From Osedax fenrisi (Eukaryota > Annelida > Polychaeta > Sabellida > Siboglinidae), in assembly GCA_964019155.1 (NCBI GenBank), contig OZ025243.1:21410441-21474440 (forward strand): a stretch of 64,000 nucleotides of DNA, given 5' to 3'. Both the position numbers and the translations under genes were made by a program. This document shows positions 43,774 through 64,000 of this stretch, in pieces; the first letter of the stretch is position 1, and each line of letters begins with the position of its first letter. The notes beneath the pieces were generated by a model, which saw nothing but the letters and a program-made list of their open reading frames with translations, made no database searches and had not been told where the DNA came from.

Positions 43774-43931
43774 ATATAAGTAAATTACATAATCATTATG
43801 ATAATGTAATAAATTTATTAATTAGACTTAACTATAATTGAGTTATATAATAATTATATAACTCAATTATAGTTAAGTCTAATTAATAAATTTATTACAT
43901 TATCATAATTATTATGTAATTTACTTATATT
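43774..43931. repeat. Large palindrome 2, nearly spacer-free
   Basis: Two arms of about 75 bp (AAGTAAATTACATAATCATT... and its inverse) meet at ATATAATAATTATAT. Only one or two mismatches, so it could extrude as a cruciform. Confidence 0.85.
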
Positions 43932-44226
43932 GAAACTAAACAAAGGTATATTAATAATTGAATGTATATTTTTGTAATCAACAGTAAGATAAATGCATGA
44001 TCCAGTAGTAGAAACTTCATTTTTCAGTCAACATTTTATACTGCATATTTGATCTGGTTATGTTAACATTGAATAATAAGTTATATTAAGGCCTTAATTT
44101 TCTATATAAAAATTATAATAATATATGCTATAAATTATGCACTAATTTTAATCACCATAATTATTATGATAATATTATATATTATAATAATTATTAGGGA
44201 GAATAACCCATGTATTTTAAATAATA

Positions 44227-44647
44227 GGGTGTTCATGAAATTCATGATGAATGCATGCTAAAATATTGGTATTTAAAAATCAATTTAATATTACATTAAT
44301 TGTTATCTTCACTCTCTTACTTTACTTTACTTTACTTTTTTGGTTTATGGACTGCATCAGTGCGTGAGTAATCAGCCGTCCGTGGGAGGGAATTATTGAG
44401 TGGGAGGGAAGGCAAGGGAGAAATAATAAGTCTTAAGGTGGCGTTTAAAGGAGCGAGTTGATGTGTTTGTTCATAGGTGATTGATAGATATATATTTTAA
44501 TAATTATTAATGAACTAATTCACACTACCCATAGTCAATTAACTTGCTATTAATTTATTATTAGTTACATTTATATTAATAACATTTAATAGGAATACGA
44601 ACATTACAAATATTAATGTAATATATAATGGTTGTATTAATACTATA

Positions 44648-44689
<42 letters not shown>

Positions 44690-44823
44690 TTATAACCATT
44701 ATATATTACATTAATATTTGTAATGGTCGTATTCCTATTAAATGTAATTAATCTTAATATAAAAAATAATAAAATTACTAGCAAGTTCATTGACTATGGG
44801 TAGTGTGAATTAATGAACACCCT
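44227..44823. mobile_element. Foldback element with a TA-run centre
   Basis: The outer ends AGGGTGTTCATGAAATTC and GAATTAATGAACACCCT are inverted. Inside, arms of about 140 bp (44508-44647 and 44689-44822: TTCACACTACCCATAGT..., TTAATAGGAATACGA...) face each other across (TA)n at 44648-44688. The left part also includes 44315-44470, whose minus strand ends in (AAAGT)n and may be a LINE 3' end. No target duplication was identified. Confidence 0.65.
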
Positions 44824-47086
44824 CCACACAATAATTATATCTGTATATTAATTATCATAATTATACTTAATTAATATTGATAATACTTATTTCTGTATAT
44901 AAACAAGTTGTTTACACTATTGCCTAAAGTGTGTATACAACCCTACTGTGTGATCACTATGTAAATTATTATATAAAACAATATAAAACATAATATAAAT
45001 TAGTATTTTTTATTATAAGTGTATCGGAGTAATTAGTCATTTTATTTTCATCATGATAATCATTTCTATAACGATTATCATAAATATGATGTTAAATACA
45101 GCGAGTTTGCTATTACGTTATTACAATATTTAAATTTATTTTATATTTAAATAATACGTTATCCGTTAACGGAAGTGTAAATAATTGTATATTTTAAACT
45201 AATTTATAAATTATTTTCATATTATAAATATATATTTCATTATATAAATATATTTATATTTATTGTGTTTTTTATTGTTATTTCAAACAATATCATATTA
45301 CGACGACTCATCTATATCTCTATACATTATAACATAGTAACTTGTTATCCGATAAACATATCATATTATCAATTTTAGATCGTCCATTAGATGAACTTAA
45401 TGGATAATTCGTAACTATATACGTTGTCTAAACTGTGCTATTTCATCCCTTATGAAATGTATTATGAGTCATAATAATTTATGACTAATTTACTAATATT
45501 AGCATAACTCTCTATCCACCGATGTCGTATTAAAATATAACTTAAAATCACAATAACGTTAAATTAAGATTACATATCCTAATTTTAAAGCGACTACCCT
45601 GAGAATGTGTATTACGGACTATAAGTAGGACCGGTAGTCACGATGTAGTACAACAACGTCAAGTGTAAGTATCACTCTAGTATTTGGCATCGGGAGTGAA
45701 GCTTGTAATGCGAATGGTATAGAGGTCACCCAACTATGAGTCCTTTATTTCGTGAATTGCTTTAAGAACAAACGCTACCTAACTATAAGATTTCTATAAC
45801 TCATTACTGTAATATGATTTAATATATGTTTAAATTGATTATAACTTGACATATGGTTTACCAATGTATAATGTATAAATAAAGTAACTAATTTTAGATA
45901 TAATTTAAGGTAAACATGTCATACATGCATTTTAGGTTTAGTCAAAATATACCTAAAATTGTAGATAAACATATACATGTTTAATTCGAATATAGAATAA
46001 AATATATATATTGGAAATTTATAACGAAACAAATACACATTTCGTGTATTTATAACTTAAGTTTAATGCAATTTACGCCTTATTTCAACTTCACGTCGTG
46101 CCTATCCTATAGTATATGTTTCTATTGCCACATTATTATTTATATTACATAATTTGTTACACAAATGTATTTATTTTCAATTGAAATCCTTCGATATTTC
46201 CTTATATATTTATATAAATTATATTGATTTCATGCGTATTATTGTATTAAATTAGTGATATTCATATATCTCGAATACTGTACAATGTACACTGTACATT
46301 GTACAGTGTACATCATGTATAGTACATGATTAATATGTTACATATGTAATCAATAAGGTCTCGGTTCATAAATTTCTATTTTTTTACGATTTTATTAAAT
46401 AATCATATATATATATTCATCATATAATAAATGACATATATATATATATATAGTGGATCAAAAATCAATTACATTAGTTTTTGAATAGAAAATATATATT
46501 TATAAATGTATATATACCAATAATATATATGATATTTTATAGAATGATGGTAGACAAATATTATTACAATATTCCTAATACACCATAGTGTATTTGGTTT
46601 ATCTTAAAGTTAGTGCATAATGGAAGTTGGAGGCTTTAGCAGTAACTCTATTATCTGGTGGCCTCCCATTCAATATTAAAAATTATGATAAGTTGTATAT
46701 GCAAATAGCCGTATTTATATAATAATAAGTTTTAATAATTATTATTATTAATTATTGGAACACAAATATTTCTCTTTTCTTTTATTGTTTATATTATACA
46801 TGTGTATTTTCATAAAGGGCTTAACAATAAGATTGAATTTTTTTCACTGTTGTTGCCCGGTATATTGAATTGTCATTCATTGAATTATCATTTATATACA
46901 GAACTACACTACTAGTATAGAAGAGTATAACATACTTTTACATACTATAACCACTACCGTTGACCTGTAGTAATTCTATTAATCAATCTATTAGGTAGCT
47001 GTGATAGTGTTTAGTTACACTTTAGTTGTGCTGTTATAAGTGCATGTATACATGTGTACAGTGTGGTAAGGTCTACAACAAACCAG
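44824..47086. other. Intergenic, AT-rich, upstream of MOSPD2
   Basis: No gene found. A dense cluster of GTAC palindromes (TGTACAATGTACACTGTACA) lies at 46277-46315. Confidence 0.45.
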
Positions 47087-47562
47087 TATAGTTATAGCAA
47101 AGATTTTGCGAAGCAAAGATATAACACTCCCTATGCATGCAACGTAATTTAGTAATAGCCCCAACCGCTGCTAGCAGTAGTATCGAAATCACTGAAACAG
47201 ATTTAGGTTCGGCTCTGTTTGCATACAACAATGTTTTCATTGCTCTATTAAATTACATGCAATATAAATTAGCTTTTACTCACTAAATATATACTTATAG
47301 CATTTAAAACATACATATCATATTTGTTTGTTATATATTAGTAATGAACACTTAGTTTTCATCATATAAATATTAATTTAAAGCATATTATTTAACATTT
47401 TAAAAGTATATAGTTAAATACGAATTTACATTATAAACAACGCATAGTTCCTAAAAGTAACCCGCTATAGGTGGCACCAGGGTATTTTGTATACAAATTC
47501 GAATTACACGATTTCGCGTAAGTGTTATATCTTTTCTTCGGAAAATCTTTGGTTATAGTGTA
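47087..47562. mobile_element. Candidate MITE upstream of MOSPD2
   Basis: The left segment GCAAAGATTTTGCGAAGCAAAGATATAACACT is inverted at 47521-47553 (AGTGTTATATCTTTTCTTCGG...) with about two mismatches in 31. Outer ends are approximate. It ends 311 bp before the MOSPD2 start codon. Confidence 0.55.
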
Positions 47563-47873
47563 TTATATTTGATTTATTTTAATATTTATTATAAATTTCA
47601 TTGAAAAGGTATCTATAATGTGTTGTATATAAATATATTTAAAAGTTTAACTTTTATAGTTGAACAAATATATGTATATACATTTATCACAATATAAATG
47701 ATCTATAATTTTTGAATTACTTATAGATATTTATATAGTTTATATTCTACAACTAATTAAGTTTGTATATTATAATTATTAATAGAAATTATATTTATCC
47801 ATTATCTTATTTAATCATTAAACTATCATATATATATCCAATTAATCTATGTATATATTTTAGAAATTTCATC

Positions 47874-58907
<11,034 letters not shown>

Positions 58908-59139
58908 GTTCGTCACTAGTATGTATGTAATTGTAATTGTAATTGTAATGGTTTATTTAAACACTTAAATATATAAAAACATATCTCAAAAGTGTATAGA
59001 CAATATACAGATATTCAGCAAAACAGTTGCTATGGATGAGTATAAATATAAATATATATAATAATAAACAAACGAGAACAAGAAACGATAATGAACGATA
59101 ATAAAATAATAATAGTCATAATTTAGATTTATATAGCAT

Positions 59140-61969
59140 TCAGTGCTGCCTACGTAATAACAATAATTTTAGTCGAGTTTTAAAGGTGGCGTGATTATTG
59201 ATATTCCTTATATTAATTGGAATGGAATTCCAATTAATAGGGGACATGCATTTAAACGATCTACCACCAAATATCTTTTTTTTGTAAGGATGCGTTTTTA
59301 GTCGAATGGTTCTAGTAGACCTAAGTGAGTTAAGAGGATTAATAGGATCTAATAGGTTATACAGGTAAATTGGTTGGTGCGTAAGTAATAATTTGTGAGT
59401 GAGGCATAGAAGTTTAAATAGGCAACGATTTTTAAAAGTTAACCATTTAAGTGAGGACATAAGTGAAGAGACAGAGGTAGTATAATCAGAATAAGATAAA
59501 TTAAAAGTAAGTCTAGTAGAAGCACGAATAATACGATCAATTTTAGATATCGATATAGAAGGAAGAGAGCAGAGAAGAGAGTTACAGTAGTCGAGACGAG
59601 AAAAAATAAGAGAGTTTATTAGAATAGAACACGATTTTTTAGTTATAAATTTTCTAATAGAGCGAATTTTATATATATGTAAATTAGATATTTTACATAT
59701 ATTAGATATATGCCTGTCATAATTAAGATTAGTGTCAAAGATAAAGCCGAGATTTTTAATGAAAGGTTTAGGTTGAATTAAAGAATTATTTACAGACAGA
59801 GGAGGAAATGTGGATTGAGAAATATTTATAAGTTCAGTCTTAGTTTCATTTAATAGAAGAAAATTTGATAGTAGCCAAAAGTTAATATGTCTAATGCAAT
59901 TTGAAAGAGAAAAATTAGAGTCAGGACTTGAGTTAATAGGTAATTTTATATAAAGCTGAATATCATCAGCATAAATATGATAAGATATGTCAGGAAAGGA
60001 TTGAATTAGTTTAGATAGTGGAAGAATATATAGAGTAAAAAGTAAAGGACCAAGCACCGATCCCTGTGGTACACCACAAGTAACGGGTATAGGTGAAGAT
60101 AGCGATTCACCAATTTGTACAGATGAGGAACGATTTGAAAGATAAGATTTAAACCAAAGTAGGGGAGCATCAGATATACCTAAATAATATAGCCTATTTA
60201 TAAGTATATCATGGTTAATAGTATCGAAAGCAGATGACAGGTCTAAAAGAACCATCTGTATGCATTGGTTATCATCAAGAGTAGTAAGTAAGTCATTTAG
60301 AACAGATGTTAGTGCAGTTTCAGTTGAATGGTGTTTCTTGAAAGCACTCTGATGAGGGTCAAGGATATTATTGACAGAAAGGTAATTAAAAATTTGCTTA
60401 GAAACAATTCTTTCGAGAATCTTACTCATAATAGAAAGTTGAGAAATTGGTCTAAAATTAGTTAAGACTGATGTATCAAGATTATTCTTTTTAAGGATAG
60501 GTTTTATATGAGATCGTTTAAAAGATGTCGGGAAATATACCATATATTAAAGAGTGCGAATAGATAGATAGTAGTTGATTTGAAATAAAATGTGATGATT
60601 TTTTAAAAACTGATAATGGGATAGGATCTACAGAGGAAGTAGATTTAACAGAGTTTAATAAGGATAAAATCTCAGTTAAAGAAGTACTGAAAAAACTGGT
60701 AAAGGAACACGATAAAGGTAAAGAGAAAACATTTATATCATAATTGGAGAAAAGAGGAGAAACAGTTGCTATATTAAATGCTATAGATCTAAGTGTATTT
60801 AAAGTTTTACCATTAAGTTGATTTGAGAACTGTGTACAAAGAATGTGAGCAGGGATATTGGGATATTGGCTTTTCTTACTAGTGCCCATTAGAGATGAAG
60901 TTAGTTTAAAAAGATGACGAGGTGACCGGGAAAATTCATTAATTTTATTTTGGTAGAAAATAGATTTTGCCTTGTTCATTGCACTTTTATATATTGATCT
61001 ATATATCTTAAATGTATCGTGATTCAGTGATGTAGGACACTTTACATATATTCGTTCCTTATTTCGAAGGGTACGTTTTTGAGAGGAAAGAGCGCTATTA
61101 TACCAAGGAGTATTTGGATGTACTGAAAGATATTTAGTATTTATCGGTGCATGGGTATTTAGTGTCATAATAAGGAAGTTGTTAAGAGTATCAATGCAAG
61201 GTGGGAAAGGTGGCAAATATATAGATAAATCAGAGAGAAAATTATAATAATTAATGTTAGATAGTTTACGATAGTGAATTTTGGATTTGGAAGTAGGTAA
61301 TGAAGATGCAATAAGTGAGAATTTAATAGTGTAATGATCAGTAATGAGAGAATAAAGAGAAGGTTTAGAAAATATAACATTATTAAGAATAGGAGTTATG
61401 ATTAAGTCAAGCGTATTACCACTTATGTGGGTTGGAAAATTTACATTTTGTACTAATGAAAGAGAGTCAAGTAAATCACTAAAAGAAGAATGTGGAGGGA
61501 AAGGGTTTCCAAAATGAAAATTAAAATCACCGGCAATAAGAAAATTGGTATTATTTATAGAATGAATAATATCAGTAAAGTCATTGAAAAAAGGTAAAAT
61601 ATTAGTATTGGGAGGTCGGTAAATTAAAAAGAAGGTAAAGTTAATAGAAGAGAGTTTAACACTTAAACGTAAGCATTCAGATAAATATAAATGCATATGT
61701 TTAGATTCAATTATAACAATAGACTTCTTGGTTAATATGCCAACTCCCCCACCACGACGGTTGTCACGAGGAAGAAGGGTTAGACAGTAATTAATATTAT
61801 TAATACATGAAAAAATATGTGTATCACGCGATGTAATCCAGGTTTCAGTAAGTAGTACAATGTCGGGTTTGTCATCAGTAAGTAAGTCCAGTATAAGGTC
61901 AATATTAGCTTTAAGAGATCTAGTATTTAAAAGAAAGATAGTAGGATAGATTGGTGTGTTATGTGATTG
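59140..61969 (-). pseudogene. LINE ORF2: endonuclease and reverse transcriptase, one frameshift
   Basis: From 61969 the frame gives the endonuclease (LLNTRSLKAN, DIVLLTETWI, RRGGGVGI, IAGDFNFHFG, LITDHYTIKFS), then a linker with TPWYNSALSSQKRTLRNKER. RT follows with KPILKKNN, FRPISQLS, SAFDTINHDILINRL, GVPQGSVLGPLLF and YADD in YHIYADDIQLYI. It ends WNSIPINIRN...FKTRLKLLL, typical of CR1/L2. A one-base insertion, probably in CCC near 60530, splits it into frames ending at 60518 and 59140. It would have about 943 residues. No start codon separates it clearly from ORF1. Confidence 0.92.
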
Positions 61970-62794
61970 TCATTTAGAAGACGTAGATTTGGATTTAGAT
62001 TTAATAATTTCTTTGTACTCTATGAAGGATTTCTCCCATAGAGCTAGTTCATCCGAAGATGGTGACAACGGTTCACATTTCCAATCAATCTTTGAATCAT
62101 TACATGGTCTGAGTTCATAACGCGATGTACGATAATTGAAAATACATTTATGACCCGTGACTATACCTGATTTGCATGCATGAAAGAGTACTCTACCATT
62201 CATGAATGCAGTATCAGATAATTGTGGTCTAAAGAATAGTTTAGAAAAATTACTATCTTTTAGTTTATTTCGAGAAGATATTATAGCGTCATAGATAAAA
62301 GGAGAAGATAATGTAAGAAAAGCGCGGTTAGATTTAAAAGATATAGTAGTAATAGTGTTAGGGTCAAGGTCAAGTTTGGAAAGAATAGATTTTAGAAAAG
62401 GCAGATTCCGTTGAGACTATTCAAGATTCTCAATAACAAGTGAAGGAGTAAGAGGAACAGGAATGTGTGCAGATTTATTACGAGAGCTAGTAGATGAAGA
62501 AGAATTAGTGAATAGTGAGGCATATGTTTTAGTTGCATTAATATGTGGGGGATTAGAAATATATGAGGTATTAGAAATAGATGAGGCATGAGAAATATGA
62601 TTAGAAGAAGTGAGGAGAGATGTAATATTAATAGATTGATTTTTTAGGTCTACTAGACTAGATTCAACCCTTATTATGAGATCCTCCATTGATTTCACGT
62701 CCAGTGGGTCAGGTGAGTGACGTGGCATTGCTGACGGAGAGGTAGTGGAGTCACGACAGCTAGCACAGGTAAACATGAAACACGGTGAGTTCAT
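61970..62794 (-). pseudogene. LINE ORF1, one premature stop
   Basis: ATG at 62794 (MNSPCFMFTCASCRDSTTSP) opens a frame to TGA at 61970-61972, about 274 codons, broken by TAG at 62417-62419. A heptad-like segment, MEDLIIRVESSLVDLKNQSI, suggests a coiled coil; the C-terminal part (DAIISSRNKLKDSNFSKLFF; FHACKSGIVTGHKC) resembles the RNA-binding half of LINE ORF1 proteins. It shares its frame with ORF2, which starts directly after the TGA. An upstream extension through the (GT)n run is an artefact. Confidence 0.8.
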
Positions 62795-62860
62795 CAATTG
62801 GATCGAGAGTTTAGACGGCTTGTTGTTGTTCCCCCACGAGAATGAGGTCTCCTCTGCAGC

Positions 62861-62863
<3 letters not shown>

Positions 62864-62893
<30 letters not shown>
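62864..62893. repeat. (GT)n microsatellite at the LINE 5' edge
   Basis: About 30 bp of GT directly upstream of the LINE. Confidence 0.95.
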
Positions 62894-62894
<1 letters not shown>

Positions 62895-64000
62895 AATAAA
62901 CTCTAATGTATCTAATTATAATATTATAAAATATAGTGTAATTACGAGAATGTATATTTGAACAATTTTATCTAGTAAATTATTGAATATTCAAAATATA
63001 ATTTTAAATTTATATGAAATACATATATTTTAATTATAATAACATTTTCATGAATTTTATTAATAATATTTTATTAATTATCATATATATATATATTAAT
63101 ATATTATGGATTATTTTAATAGAATAATATTAGAAAAAACATATACTATTATTCTATTATTTTCTTTTAATTAATTCATTGATATAGTTGATTAAAATTA
63201 AAATATACATATTATGCAGAACAGTATGTAATAATAAGGATGTAATAGAAGGTAATAATACAAATGTAACCGTTGATAATAATTAATGAGACATATGCTT
63301 CAACATTACCCTTACTACTTTTCCATGTTGATGATTCTATTATGATATTATTTTAATACTTAAAATAGCCTATATATTTTATAATAAATTATAATAGAAA
63401 ATAAATAGATTAATTTTTAACAAATATTTAAATAAACGTTATAACTCACAATTTCGTTATATTGCAATGTTGTATTTACAAAAATAAATTGCATTATTGT
63501 ATCGATATATAAGAATGAATATTAATATATTCAGCACCAACATAAATGTATGGGATTATGTGAAACCATAAATACTATCGACTATATATAAATAAATATG
63601 TTATATCTAATTATTTTAAAATATATCTTCAAATCAATTTAAAACTATTATTTGAAAGGAAATTTCTATTTTAATTTGCATTGTAAATAATCACAGAAAT
63701 TATTATAGTTGGCTTCATTTAATGCTTTATTTGTATCATGTTTAACTATCTTTAAGAACTAATAATTTTAGGATAATTTAATAATTATCAAAAATGTTAC
63801 TATTTTAAAATAAGTAACATTATTATTTTAATTATTTATTTGATTAATATATGGTTTTAATCTTTTAAACAAAAATCAGAAATATAAATACCCGATTATA
63901 TTAAATTGATAAATAAAATTAAAATATATATTATAGTACTCTAATTATAAAATCTATTATAATCTATTATTGACTTTTTATCGTATTTAATTATAAAATT
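62895..64000. other. MOSPD2 intron 10, AT-rich, to window end
   Basis: No further MSP-domain exon was found, so the gene continues past 64000. Confidence 0.6.

Larger units (their letters stand above)
58925..62840 (-). mobile_element. CR1/L2-like LINE, nearly complete, in MOSPD2 intron 10
   Basis: Two ORFs on the minus strand are followed by a short 3' UTR and a tail of about four ATTACA units (58925-58949), a tail type seen in the CR1/L2 group. The 5' end abuts a (GT)n run (62864-62893). Only two lesions are visible: an in-frame TAG in ORF1 and one extra base in ORF2. It is antisense to MOSPD2 and ends 18 bp past exon 10. Confidence 0.9.

Overview
This is nuclear DNA from an animal with a very AT-rich, repeat-rich genome. 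The evidence is two intron-split genes with metazoan orthologues, a dense mix of animal transposon classes (Ty3/Gypsy, R2-like and CR1/L2-like LINEs, hAT, pogo/mariner-like, Harbinger, a tRNA-derived SINE) and long TA, TAC and TG microsatellites. Exons stand out as islands of balanced base composition. I cannot name the species or phylum; nothing prokaryotic or organellar was seen.

Two real genes occupy the right two thirds. PTDSS1 (phosphatidylserine synthase 1) runs on the minus strand from 42952 to 23828. All 13 coding exons can be assembled by eye; every phase joins, giving a 457-residue protein that keeps the eight residues needed for catalysis in the mammalian enzyme. MOSPD2 (an ER contact-site tether with CRAL-TRIO and MSP domains) runs on the plus strand from 47874. 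Ten coding exons (338 codons) lie in the window and the rest is beyond 64000. The genes are head to head, 4.9 kb apart, and both concern lipid handling at the ER; a functional link is only inference.

The left third (1-20.9 kb) is a transposon graveyard. A Ty3/Gypsy remnant (minus strand, 3456-15178) is split inside its gag zinc-knuckle region by about 9.2 kb. Inside that lies an R2-like element (6223-12081) flanked by a direct repeat of roughly 105 bp. Its reverse transcriptase is cut in the catalytic FADD motif by a 2.5 kb hAT element, which itself holds a smaller hAT MITE. The right copy of the flanking repeat is split by three adjacent pogo-like MITEs, one only 42 bp long. To the right lie four TA-flanked elements or families starting TAGGGG and broken LINE pieces.

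The most unusual signals are in the genes. (1) Of 22 donor sites, 21 fixed by reading phase and one tentative, 16 have a pyrimidine at intron position +3, mostly GTTAGT, against the usual purine. (2) MOSPD2 intron 8 is 672 nt, 95 percent (CTA)n, with no stop and a length divisible by three, so retention would insert 213 leucines in frame. (3) Many 3' splice sites abut strand-oriented pyrimidine-rich minisatellites. A nearly intact CR1/L2-like LINE sits antisense in MOSPD2 intron 10, 18 bp past the exon.
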